Position numbers and translations under genes: made by a program
The notes under the pieces: generated by a model
The model's database searches: none
Told to the model about the DNA's origin: nothing
Seen by the model: only the letters and a program-made list of their open reading frames with translations
NCBI GenBank assembly: GCA_019120335.1
Contig: DWVH01000020.1
Span: 1 to 33,017 of the forward strand
DNA: 33,017 nucleotides
Source: Candidatus Enterococcus stercoripullorum
GTDB lineage: Bacteria > Bacillota > Bacilli > Lactobacillales > Enterococcaceae
Reading direction: 5' to 3'
In this document: in pieces, positions 18,676 to 25,886 of the stretch
Layout of the letters: the number at the start of each line of letters is the position of its first letter
How positions within the stretch are numbered: the first letter of the stretch is position 1

Positions 18676-18728
18676 CACGCTCACCTCAACACTTATTATA
18701 TCATTTTCTTTCAGTAATTTTGAAAGTG

Positions 18729-18758
18729 CTGACAGAAGTTTAATATTACTTATAGAAT
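18729..18758 (+). promoter_or_regulatory. Possible promoter of the lipoprotein gene
   Basis: CTGACA (18729-18734), 18-bp spacer, TAGAAT (18753-18758). It overlaps the palindrome TTTCACGTGAAA by one base and is divergent from the minus-strand TATAAT at 18700-18695. Confidence 0.45.
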
Positions 18759-18769
18759 TTCACGTGAAA
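18758..18769. promoter_or_regulatory. 12-bp palindrome, candidate operator
   Basis: TTTCACGTGAAA is a perfect palindrome immediately downstream of the proposed -10, in the 138-bp gap between two divergent genes. A repressor dimer bound here could control the lipoprotein gene and possibly the phosphatase unit. The cognate protein is unknown. Confidence 0.4.
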
Positions 18770-18813
18770 ATTTGTTTAAATAGAGGTATAGTATGTAAAC
18801 TAGAGTGGTGACT

Positions 18814-19920
18814 ATGAAATGGTGGCGTAAGGGATTATATGTAGCAACGAATATTCTGTTATTGGGAATGCTAGCTGGATGTCGACAAACAAAAACGAGT
18901 CAGACAGATAGCACGAATACTCAGGTAAACCAAACCACTACAAGCTCAACTAAAGAAAAAAAGGCGCAATTACAAAATATGAATCTAAAAGAAATTAAAG
19001 CTGGAAATTTTCAAAGCTTAAATGGAAAGTGGCAAGAAGTGGCGATGAATACCAATTACCATAACCAATTTGGCAATATTTGGATACGCCCTTCTGGAAA
19101 TACCACAATCGAAATAGCAGATTCAAGCATTGGTACCCTAGGAATGAAATTAGAAAAAGAGCAACTGACTTATAATGAACAACAATTTCCCGTTACATAT
19201 CAAGAACAAGACGGTAAATTACACGTCCAAGCTGGTGAGGCAGTGTTGTGGGATATTGATTTTTGTCCAAGAAATGTGCCGATAATGCCAGATGACCCTG
19301 ACTTTCCACTACCTAAAACAATTGACCCGACTCATGAGCATATTATGATTCGGACAAGCGCCGGACCATCGATTAGTGTGCTAGAACGTATAGATAATCA
19401 AAAAGACTTGGATAAAATACAAAATCTAGAAAATGCCGGATTCCCGATGAATGTCTCTGAGATTATTGATGGGGATTTTTCGACAATTGTTGGGACTTGG
19501 AAAAATGAACTTGGAGAAACGATTGAAATTACCAAGGATAAAATGGTGTTTAGTGATATAGCCGGTGGTAGCCAACATGCGCCAGGTACGGTTACAGCAG
19601 CCGATTTAAAAGTTGATATCCCTAAATTTAACGATGAAAAAGGCAAGCCTGTCTTAGAGCCTTATATCATGGGTGAATATCTACCAAAATACATCCAACA
19701 ATTAGAAGTCGAACAAGGACAAAGCTATGACCGTAAATGGGGCTTCGTGTCTCCTGCCTCGCAAGCACCCCTTTATATCGCCTTCTTTCCAGTAGGCTTT
19801 GTGACTGTTGATGGACAAACGGTGAAAGAAGAAGCCATCACCTCCTTCTTCACGCAATCAAGCATCAATCTAGATTATGCAGCGTTACATGGTGAAGTTT
19901 ATCATCGCATTACTAAATAA
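18814..19920 (+). CDS. Lipoprotein with tandem DUF6287-like domains
   Basis: A 368-residue exported lipoprotein. The signal peptide MKWWRKGLYVATNILLLGML ends in lipobox LAGC, followed by a Ser/Thr/Gln-rich spacer. The first domain begins MNLKEIKAGNFQSLNGKW, the second MNVSEIIDGDFSTIVGTW; both share the pattern [MN]-x-EI-x-x-[GA]-[DN]-F-x-[ST]-[IL]-x-G-x-W that I associate with DUF6287 of enterococcal lipoproteins. The function is unknown. The first domain clearly matches the C-terminal domain of the protein at 23590-24753. The start at ATG 18814 is preferred over GTG 18805 because the SD-like AGTGGTGA precedes it. It is monocistronic, with a terminator at 19927-19966. Confidence 0.75.
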   Translation: MKWWRKGLYVATNILLLGMLAGCRQTKTSQTDSTNTQVNQTTTSSTKEKKAQLQNMNLKEIKAGNFQSLNGKWQEVAMNTNYHNQFGNIWIRPSGNTTIEIADSSIGTLGMKLEKEQLTYNEQQFPVTYQEQDGKLHVQAGEAVLWDIDFCPRNVPIMPDDPDFPLPKTIDPTHEHIMIRTSAGPSISVLERIDNQKDLDKIQNLENAGFPMNVSEIIDGDFSTIVGTWKNELGETIEITKDKMVFSDIAGGSQHAPGTVTAADLKVDIPKFNDEKGKPVLEPYIMGEYLPKYIQQLEVEQGQSYDRKWGFVSPASQAPLYIAFFPVGFVTVDGQTVKEEAITSFFTQSSINLDYAALHGEVYHRITK

Positions 19921-19926
19921 AACAAC

Positions 19927-19966
19927 AATCAGCTAGGTAGGCTCAATTACGCTTACCTAGCTGATT
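19927..19966. terminator. Bidirectional terminator
   Basis: Thirteen-base arms 19927-19939 and 19954-19966 are exactly complementary. T-rich sequence follows on both strands (TTGTTGTTTT on minus). It separates the lipoprotein gene from the convergent kinase unit. Confidence 0.7.
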
Positions 19967-20000
19967 TGCTGATTTAAACGATAAATCAATGAATTTTCAC

Positions 20001-20288
20001 TTAATTGTCTTGAAATTCAATCATTAAATTTGGCTGTAACTCCACATAAGGAATACAATGCTCAAAAGTCGTTGCCAAGTCATAAATCGATAAATTTCCG
20101 GATAATCCCGTGTATAATTTTAACAGCTCCACCAAAGCCCCTACTTGATGATTGCCGTCTAGTATCGCTGGATAACAAGCCGCTACCAACGGACGATTCA
20201 AGATAGTGACTTTAGAAAATTCTGCCTGCCCACTCTCTAGTTGCAAGCTTAATATTGATTGTTGGCTTACTTTAAAGATAATTCTCAT
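20001..20288 (-). CDS. Small protein of unknown function, partner of the HipA-like kinase
   Basis: A 95-residue protein I do not recognise. It has no signal peptide or membrane helix; the N-terminal half alternates hydrophobic and polar residues (beta-rich) and the C-terminal half is mildly acidic. Its ATG at 20288 overlaps the stop codon of the kinase gene (ATGA) and is preceded by GGGAGG within the kinase coding end, so the two proteins are translationally coupled, usually a sign of a stoichiometric complex. Size and coupling recall small antitoxin or accessory subunits of kinase-type toxin systems such as HipS, but no sequence similarity to HipS is apparent. Confidence 0.6.
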   Translation of the reverse strand: MRIIFKVSQQSILSLQLESGQAEFSKVTILNRPLVAACYPAILDGNHQVGALVELLKLYTGLSGNLSIYDLATTFEHCIPYVELQPNLMIEFQDN

Positions 20289-21331
20289 CGCATTTCCTCC
20301 CACAAACGTTTCGCATCTTTATCCTCTAACAATGCTAATAATAAATCTGCCTTGGCTTGAGCAAAAGTGGCTAGTTTTGGTTCTAAAGTTTGAATACGTG
20401 CCACACAATGCTTTAATTTTTCTTGTAACAATCCAAAGTCAATTTGAAAAGGTTGAAATCCTTGCTCAAACAGAAAATCAATATTTTTCGCATAAGAATC
20501 ATTACCCAAAATGCCGAGTTGATGAGATTGTTTGATTTGATCTTTAAAATCTAAAATGATTTCTTGCCACTCAGCAGTCCCTTGGAATCGTTGCATGGCT
20601 TGTTCCATTTGCTCTTTCCAATCAGGAATCCGCAAGCAGCGCCCAAAATCCATATTGTAAGGTTGAACACTTTCAAAACCAACTAAGAAAACAAAATTCG
20701 TACTATTACCTTTTCGATCTTCATTTCCTAGCAACAAATCAAAGGCGGCTTGTTTCACAATAAACGCCTTGGCTGCCTGCTCTGACAAACCGAACCGTGT
20801 GAAAAATGCAATCATACTTGACAAGATAGCTTGATTGTCACTTTTATTTTTAATCGCTTGCTCAAATTCATCATAGCTGACTAAATATTTCTCAAAAGCC
20901 ATGGCACTACGGTCGGTCAGCACACTTTCTAAACAGCCGGCACGGACATAATTAGGGGCAGAAGTGCCAGTTATAGGTTGGGTATTGACTTTAGGAATGA
21001 CTTTTTCAAAACGATAAGTCAAACAAGGAAACGCCTCATCTTCAACCATACTTTCAATCAAACACGACACAATTGATTCCACCACCGAAGAATAACTCAC
21101 ATCGTATTCGGCTTGTAAATAAAAATTATCCCCATGTCGTTTAGAGATCGTGTCTAGTTTTAAGAAGCGTGAATCCACTTGCCCTTGATTCAAAATAAAT
21201 ACAGGTCCTTTTAATTGTGCACCTTTAAATAAAGGATTGCCAAACGATTGGGGATGTTTCTCTCCAGGGACCAAGTGTAACGTATCTCCTTGGTATTTTC
21301 CTTGCATCACATAAGACAACAAATTATCCAT
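20285..21331 (-). CDS. HipA-like protein kinase
   Basis: A 348-residue protein with a HipA-C-like catalytic core. AAFDLLLGNEDRKGNSTNF (195-213) matches the HipA catalytic loop (fDxLxGNxDRHxxN) and YNMDFG (225-230) the metal-binding loop. The spacing from D205 to the Asn is one residue off the classical one, and no canonical nucleotide-binding P-loop was recognised, so activity is uncertain. HipA/HipT kinases phosphorylate tRNA synthetases and act as toxins; others are regulatory. ATG 21331 is chosen because GAGGTG precedes it by four bases. It lies 15 bp behind the 187-residue gene and overlaps the 95-residue gene. No HTH antitoxin (HipB) is adjacent. Confidence 0.55.
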   Translation of the reverse strand: MDNLLSYVMQGKYQGDTLHLVPGEKHPQSFGNPLFKGAQLKGPVFILNQGQVDSRFLKLDTISKRHGDNFYLQAEYDVSYSSVVESIVSCLIESMVEDEAFPCLTYRFEKVIPKVNTQPITGTSAPNYVRAGCLESVLTDRSAMAFEKYLVSYDEFEQAIKNKSDNQAILSSMIAFFTRFGLSEQAAKAFIVKQAAFDLLLGNEDRKGNSTNFVFLVGFESVQPYNMDFGRCLRIPDWKEQMEQAMQRFQGTAEWQEIILDFKDQIKQSHQLGILGNDSYAKNIDFLFEQGFQPFQIDFGLLQEKLKHCVARIQTLEPKLATFAQAKADLLLALLEDKDAKRLWEEMR

Positions 21332-21346
21332 ACCGCACCTCACAAA

Positions 21347-21910
21347 TTATAAATTTTTATCACGAATCATTTGTATTGCTTGTTCTACTGTTATTTCATC
21401 TAACAAAGACAAGAATATCGGTTGGGCTAACTCTTCAAAATAGGCTGGAACAACAGCGGTGAAATAATCAAGAGTTGCTAGTGGGGCCATATTGAATACA
21501 TCATAGTCAACGAGCGAAGTACAGCATAAATCATAGCTGCCATCTTCTGTAACGGTAAAACGTGGGGTATAGAAGTAACTATATGGATATATTTCTCCTT
21601 GTTTTCCATCATTTGTTGGCATCCAGACCATCGCATTGATATAGTTTAATAAGCGATAAAGACTGGCTAAATGATTTTTTCGTTCTCTTATCCATTTAGT
21701 GGCAGTAGCGGCATAGTGTACTTTAACCTCCATACAATTATTGTGAAAATAAAAATCAACTCCAAGCAATTTGCCTGGGCAACTTTCACAATCAAGTAAA
21801 CTTACAACTAAACAAGCGCCACTTTCACTCACAATCGTTTCAAACGGTAATTGACGTCCTTTCAAATATCGCTTCACACTTTTTTGTACAGACAATGGAT
21901 TGGTACTCAT
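21347..21910 (-). CDS. Hypothetical protein, YbjN-like architecture
   Basis: A 187-residue cytosolic protein without signal peptide or transmembrane segment. The succession of a basic N-terminal helix, beta strands (ACLVVSLLDCES, LLGVDFYFHNNCMEVKVHY), a central helix LYRLLNYINAMVWMP and C-terminal strands plus helix resembles the YbjN/type III chaperone-like fold, but only in pattern. It has several cysteines, including CESC. The start at ATG 21910 is supported by AGGAGG seven bases upstream; the frame is open further but lacks an SD. It is the second gene of the kinase unit, preceded by a strong hairpin at 21942-21972. Confidence 0.6.
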   Translation of the reverse strand: MSTNPLSVQKSVKRYLKGRQLPFETIVSESGACLVVSLLDCESCPGKLLGVDFYFHNNCMEVKVHYAATATKWIRERKNHLASLYRLLNYINAMVWMPTNDGKQGEIYPYSYFYTPRFTVTEDGSYDLCCTSLVDYDVFNMAPLATLDYFTAVVPAYFEELAQPIFLSLLDEITVEQAIQMIRDKNL

Positions 21911-21941
21911 ATCTTTTCCTCCTAAGCTTTGATTTGCATCG

Positions 21942-21972
21942 CCTCTCCCTTGCCATCTTCGCAAGGGAGAGG
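21942..21972. repeat. GC-rich 12-bp perfect hairpin inside the kinase unit
   Basis: CCTCTCCCTTGC (21942-21953) pairs exactly with 21961-21972 over a 7-nt loop. No T run follows on either strand, so it is not a typical terminator. It lies between the stop of the 204-residue gene and the SD of the next gene, and may act as an mRNA processing or stability element. Confidence 0.6.
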
Positions 21973-21983
21973 ACTAGATTGAG

Positions 21984-22598
21984 TTAATCTTTAAAAACAA
22001 AAAGATCTAATTCTGATTTTAAGGCTAAGTATCTTTGTGTACTTTGAACGGTTTCATCCAAAGCAAAAGTAATACTTTCAAAATCATTTTTAAAGGCTTT
22101 GACCACTTGAAAAACTTCTTTAGCAAATCGTTGCGCATCCACGATTCTGTATTTTGAAATATCTAGTACCAAATGCTTGACTTCTTTTTGTTTGGCGAGT
22201 ACAAACAGGCGATCAAAATAATCATAATAGACCTCTTCAACTTTAGCATTTTTTTGTTGTATCACAGTTGGAAATACGACTTGGTTTTCTTGTAATTGTT
22301 CATGTTGTACTTGAGTATTTCCAGAACTAGACATTCTCAAATAGCGATACATTTTGCCAAGTTTCATATTTTTCTTTGCTTCATGAGTCGCAGAATAAGG
22401 AGAAAGGGTAATTAAAGCGGAGTGAAAGCGTTGTTCATCATAAATATCACGATAAGCTTTTACTCTATCCAATTCATATTCACGATAATTGAGTTGGATA
22501 TGGTTCATATTAGCAATTGCACTCATACATACAAAAGTCATCTCTACCTCTTCTTTTTTGCGTTTGTTTGTTGGTAGCATTACTGTATAATCCATCAA
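21984..22598 (-). CDS. Hypothetical protein, possible degenerate macro-like domain
   Basis: About 204 residues; I do not recognise it with confidence. The C-terminal third (YYDYFDRLFVLAKQ, VKHLVLDISKYRI, FESITFALDE) follows the helix-strand-helix-strand order of the end of macrodomains, but the glycine-rich ADP-ribose loops are missing, so it may be unrelated or a non-binding derivative. It is the first gene of the kinase unit, with AGAGGAG upstream. The start is TTG 22598 (7 nt from the SD) or ATG 22595 (10 nt). A nested inverted repeat of TGTAAG elements lies directly in front. Confidence 0.55.
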   Translation of the reverse strand: MMDYTVMLPTNKRKKEEVEMTFVCMSAIANMNHIQLNYREYELDRVKAYRDIYDEQRFHSALITLSPYSATHEAKKNMKLGKMYRYLRMSSSGNTQVQHEQLQENQVVFPTVIQQKNAKVEEVYYDYFDRLFVLAKQKEVKHLVLDISKYRIVDAQRFAKEVFQVVKAFKNDFESITFALDETVQSTQRYLALKSELDLFVFKD

Positions 22599-22610
22599 TC
22601 ATCAGCTCCT

Positions 22611-22666
22611 CTGTAAGATTACTGTAAGATGAGTGGTTATCTCTCACTTACAAGACTAATCTTACA
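22611..22666 (-). promoter_or_regulatory. Nested TGTAAG inverted repeats, candidate operator of the kinase unit
   Basis: CTGTAAGAT occurs twice with an 11-bp period (22611-22619, 22622-22630). The inverse AATCTTACA is at 22658-22666, and another inverse CTTACA lies at 22647-22652. On the minus strand the outer pair TGTAAGATTA/TAATCTTACA is a perfect 10-bp inverted repeat enclosing the inner pair. This fits a cooperative repressor site or a double hairpin in the 5' leader. Confidence 0.55.
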
Positions 22667-22722
22667 TTAGAGAAATGCCTTATTCGGTCATTTAGCTATG
22701 ATTTGCTAAAGTTTTTCGTTTT

Positions 22723-23154
22723 TTATCTTCCATTCAACGCATAAACAAAAGCCAGATAATTTGCAAAATCGCCAATACGTTTTCGATGAGATTGAACATC
22801 TTCTTTTGTTCTTTTTTCAATTTTTTGTTGTAAAAATAATTGCTCCGTCCAACGCTCAGATTGCCAACCTGATTGCTCAAATAAACGCTCCAAACTTAAA
22901 AAACAGCCAATCAAATTATTGTGCAAACTCGTTCTTGAAGCATCTTGACTTTGCTTTTCCTCCATTGACAAGAAATGCCATTGCGAGCGAATTCGACTAT
23001 ATTCAATCGCATAATGAACACAATCTTGCCACAGCCATTGAAAATCCTCATCTTGCATGTCCGCTTGTGTCAAAATTTCTTGATGAATACTTGTCATCAT
23101 TTCAAAATCCATACTCTCATTTAAAGTAAGATAATGTTTAAACGTTTGTTGCAT
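22723..23154 (-). CDS. DUF3232-like protein
   Basis: A 143-residue helical, cytosolic protein. The pattern with AIEYSRIRSQWHFLSMEEK in the middle and the C-terminal RKRIGDFANYLAFVYALNGR matches what I recall of the Firmicutes family DUF3232, whose function is unknown. Of two adjacent ATG codons, 23154 is better placed (six bases after GGAGG). A TATAAT -10 lies at 23183-23178 on the minus strand, right behind the terminator of the DUF3846 gene, so it is likely transcribed on its own. Confidence 0.6.
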   Translation of the reverse strand: MQQTFKHYLTLNESMDFEMMTSIHQEILTQADMQDEDFQWLWQDCVHYAIEYSRIRSQWHFLSMEEKQSQDASRTSLHNNLIGCFLSLERLFEQSGWQSERWTEQLFLQQKIEKRTKEDVQSHRKRIGDFANYLAFVYALNGR

Positions 23155-23185
23155 CATATTCCTCCATTCTTAACACCATTATAGT

Positions 23186-23220
23186 AAAAAATAGCCTAAT
23201 TGATACCTCTAGACTATTTT
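23186..23220 (-). terminator. Terminator of the DUF3846-like gene
   Basis: Eleven-base arms 23188-23198 and 23210-23220 pair with one wobble. On the minus strand a T6 run follows (23191-23186). Confidence 0.7.
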
Positions 23221-23230
23221 TCAAATATCC

Positions 23231-23560
23231 TTATGCTAATAATCCTAAAATTTCATTGATTTGCTCTTCTGTCAAATCACAAGCTTCACCCTCACTATCA
23301 CAAGCACAAATGACTGCATTACCTGCGATAACATCATCTGTGGGTAAATAATGACGATAAATTTGAGTAGCTACATGATTGATTGGCAAGCCATCTAATT
23401 TACCAGACTCATTAATATACATCACCTTTTCAAATTTATCATCAAGCGTCACACACTCAAGATAATCACCTTCAACAATACGAAGTTTTTCTTTATACCC
23501 TTCTTTAATTTCACATACTTTCGGTTGTTCGCCTACATCAATCAGAATTACTTTTGCCAT
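23231..23560 (-). CDS. DUF3846-like protein
   Basis: A 109-residue acidic protein. A short beta-rich N-terminus, then LECVTLDDKFEKVMYINESG, KLDGLPINHVAT and DDVIAGNAVICACD fit the DUF3846 pattern found mostly on phages, plasmids and integrated elements. The function is unknown. It ends in a helix EEQINEILGLLA. RBS AAAGGAAG, spacing about 11 bases. It follows the membrane-anchored coiled-coil gene by 29 bp and has its own downstream terminator. Its presence supports an accessory origin of this stretch. Confidence 0.6.
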   Translation of the reverse strand: MAKVILIDVGEQPKVCEIKEGYKEKLRIVEGDYLECVTLDDKFEKVMYINESGKLDGLPINHVATQIYRHYLPTDDVIAGNAVICACDSEGEACDLTEEQINEILGLLA

Positions 23561-23589
23561 GATTTTTACAACTTCCTTTCCATGAAATG

Positions 23590-24753
23590 TTATGACATAC
23601 GCTCATATACAACTGTAGGACCACCCATTCCAGAGGCTCGCACAGCAATATGTTCAGTATTTGCATGAATTGATTCTGGTAACGAATCATCTGGTCTAAG
23701 TTTTTCAATTTCTACTTCTTTAGGATAGAAGAGTATATTCCAAGCCATTCCACCATCCGCGCTAGCAATATTTAATACACCATCTGTAACATTCAAATGA
23801 ATAGGTAAATTGGTACTATTCCCGGTAGATAAGCCGTTAGCATCTAGATTAAACAATAAACCAGCCATTTTCCCAGAAATTTGCGTGGTAGTAACATTTA
23901 GATTACTTTCTCTAACATTTGTTTCCCACACATAACCTTCTCCATTATGATAATTGATTGCTATCGCCACTGGTTGCCATTCGCTTTGGATACTTTGAAA
24001 ATTAAACGCTCGAATTTCTTCAAAATTCATTTTATTTGATTTCGCTTTTTGCTCAGCAATTTGTCTTTGGCGTTCTTCCTCTACCTTACGTGCAACTTCC
24101 TCTTCAGCTTTACGTGCTTCTTCTGCCTTACGTTGCTCCTCAGCTTTAATTTGTTCTAACTTATTGTTATAGCCATCAATAATTTCTTTGATTTTTACCA
24201 CGTAGTCATCATATTCGGTAGTAGCTTTCTGTGTTTCTTTTTTAGAATTGGAAGTTTTATCTTTATTTACATCAGCTTTTGTATCGTTTTTTTCTTCATT
24301 AGAAGTCACTTTTTCTGTTTCGGTGCTATATACGATACCTTTTTGCCCTTCAACAGTCTTTAATAAAGTGTTCAAGTTGTTCACTTTACCTTGTAAAACA
24401 TCTTTATTCGTTTCTTTACTACTGTCACAGGTATTTTCCTTTAATACCTTATCATTTTTATCTTTAAAGTAGGTTACTAACTGATTGATAGAACTATTGT
24501 ATTCCTTGATGACACGTTCATCTTTTTCTTTGCCTTTTTGATAGTTGGCTAGTTCACTTTTCATTTTCTTTAAATCTTCTAACTTCTTAGTATCATCTTT
24601 TTCATTACTAGCTTGTTTATACGCCTTTTGAATGATAGCGATTTGTTTTGTTACAGAGGATTCGTATTGAGTATGTTCATAATATTGATACGCTCCACCC
24701 CCTACTAACAAAGTTACTCCTAAAATAATTGGCACTACATATCTTTTTTTCAT
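23590..24753 (-). CDS. Membrane-anchored coiled-coil protein with C-terminal DUF6287-like domain
   Basis: A 387-residue protein. An N-terminal membrane segment (KRYVVPIILGVTLLVGGGAY) is followed by a long Lys/Glu-rich extracellular coiled coil with EEQRKAEEARKAEEE-type repeats. The C-terminal domain, from NKMNFEEIRAFNFQSI to the end, aligns with the first domain of the lipoprotein at 18814-19920 (shared INYHN/TNYHN, PDD.LPESI/PDFPLPKTI, EHIAVRAS/EHIMIRTS, VYERMS/VLERID). The ATG at 24753 with AGGAG is chosen; an upstream in-frame start would add 18 residues without a better SD. The function is unknown; it is presumably surface-exposed. Confidence 0.7.
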   Translation of the reverse strand: MKKRYVVPIILGVTLLVGGGAYQYYEHTQYESSVTKQIAIIQKAYKQASNEKDDTKKLEDLKKMKSELANYQKGKEKDERVIKEYNSSINQLVTYFKDKNDKVLKENTCDSSKETNKDVLQGKVNNLNTLLKTVEGQKGIVYSTETEKVTSNEEKNDTKADVNKDKTSNSKKETQKATTEYDDYVVKIKEIIDGYNNKLEQIKAEEQRKAEEARKAEEEVARKVEEERQRQIAEQKAKSNKMNFEEIRAFNFQSIQSEWQPVAIAINYHNGEGYVWETNVRESNLNVTTTQISGKMAGLLFNLDANGLSTGNSTNLPIHLNVTDGVLNIASADGGMAWNILFYPKEVEIEKLRPDDSLPESIHANTEHIAVRASGMGGPTVVYERMS

Positions 24754-24780
24754 CTCTACTCCTAATCTTTCACTCAAATT

Positions 24781-24822
24781 AGATAAAAGCAAAATGACAA
24801 GTTGCACATCTTGCTTTTATCT
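24781..24822. repeat. 12-bp perfect inverted repeat
   Basis: AGATAAAAGCAA (24781-24792) pairs exactly with 24811-24822 across an 18-nt loop. It lies between two minus-strand genes; the minus-strand 3' side is T-rich but lacks a clean T run, so it is a weak terminator or a processing site. Confidence 0.45.
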
Positions 24823-24855
24823 TTCAAATCAATTCAGCACTAACAATTAAACAGA

Positions 24856-25632
24856 CTAACTAAGCTTGCTTAATAGTTCAAAACGATTTATCGCTGATTT
24901 TACATGCTCAAAATAGCTGTCTGACCACTGCCAATCTATCTCTGAATGATAATCCGTTAAAATGCTATCCTCACCTTTTTCCAAATCAAATACTTCGCTA
25001 TTTTCATTGACAAAACTACCTCTAATACCTAACCAATCAACCAATTCAGAAAAATCGGCAAAGGAGTTTAAAAAGGCAGAAGTTTTTTCTAAATTAAACG
25101 CATTTTGCAAGCGACATTTTTCAACCTTTTTACCATTTTCATAATATACTTTTAGGTCTAATAAGGTTGAATCAATACGATCACCAAATACAGAAGCTCT
25201 AGACATATTGATGCCATTTTTTTCTTTTGGGAAATGAAAAATCGGATATTTGCGGTATTTTTCATATTCATCAATCATTGATTTTTCAAAACCATATTTT
25301 TTATAAAGTCTTTTTATAGAAATTAGCCCGTCTGCTGTACACTCTATATCTTTATGTTTTTTTACGCTATAAGCATCTGGATCAATATACACTATAAAAG
25401 CCATCGCCCATAAATCCTCATCAGTTACACCTGGTATTGATTTTAAGGCAAAAATTTCTTTTAAGTTTCTGACATTCCATTGATGAACTTCTTCGTATGA
25501 TTTCAAACTTACAGAGTGAACTTTAGTAGGAAGTTCTTTTTTAAAGTAATATTTGACGATTTTATCAACTACATAAGTATCTTTATTATTCTTATATAGT
25601 TCTGTATTTAGAAAGTCCTTAAATTTTATCAT
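24856..25632 (-). CDS. Hypothetical protein, possibly DUF6994 family
   Basis: A 258-residue soluble protein with no signal peptide. The central GINMSRASVFGDRIDSTLLD followed by a tyrosine-rich helix and a late FADFSELVDWLGI resembles the DUF6994 pattern (short Gly-Ile-Asn-x-Ser/Ala-Arg followed by Asp-Arg and a helix), recalled from memory and not checked. The function is unknown. The gene is noticeably richer in A/T and Lys codons than the core genes, consistent with acquisition. The start ATG at 25632 follows CAGGAGGGAA. The 254 bp upstream hold a possible gene remnant (25674-25787). Confidence 0.5.
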   Translation of the reverse strand: MIKFKDFLNTELYKNNKDTYVVDKIVKYYFKKELPTKVHSVSLKSYEEVHQWNVRNLKEIFALKSIPGVTDEDLWAMAFIVYIDPDAYSVKKHKDIECTADGLISIKRLYKKYGFEKSMIDEYEKYRKYPIFHFPKEKNGINMSRASVFGDRIDSTLLDLKVYYENGKKVEKCRLQNAFNLEKTSAFLNSFADFSELVDWLGIRGSFVNENSEVFDLEKGEDSILTDYHSEIDWQWSDSYFEHVKSAINRFELLSKLS

Positions 25633-25673
25633 AATATTCCCTCCTGAAAATCCAAGTTTCTAGTGATTGATGT

Positions 25674-25787
25674 TTAGTGATTTGGCATATTTGGAAATTT
25701 TTCATTAAATAAAATAAATTCTTCTATTATTCCTCCCTCCAAACCATTTTCTAAAAACGAACTGTATTCAGATTTTCTCCCCTTTCT
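25674..25787 (-). other. Possible 3' remnant of a small gene
   Basis: The minus strand is open for 37 codons ending in TAA at 25676-25674. The predicted tail SFLENGLEGGIIEEFILFNE continues FPNMPNH and reads like genuine protein, but there is no ATG with an SD; only a TTG at 25742 is in frame. Upstream the frame closes at 25790-25788. It may be the end of a decayed gene or chance. Confidence 0.2.
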
Positions 25788-25886
25788 TCAATTTTGATTT
25801 TACATTTTTTGATGTTTTAATTATCAAAGAACTTTATGTAATCACCTTACACACTTATTTATACCAAACCAAAATGCCCCTATACG

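Noticed and set aside
15522-19966. Interspersed repeat based on the shared AGCTAG core of the terminators at 15522, 16403 and 19927
   Set aside because: Only six to seven bases are common and each is an ordinary terminator stem; no extended similarity.
20206-20535. Plus-strand 109-codon frame across the kinase end
   Set aside because: It overlaps two coupled minus-strand genes, with no SD or homology.
22611-23220. Phage attachment site or IS end
   Set aside because: The repeats are short, there is no transposase or integrase, and no target duplication could be found.
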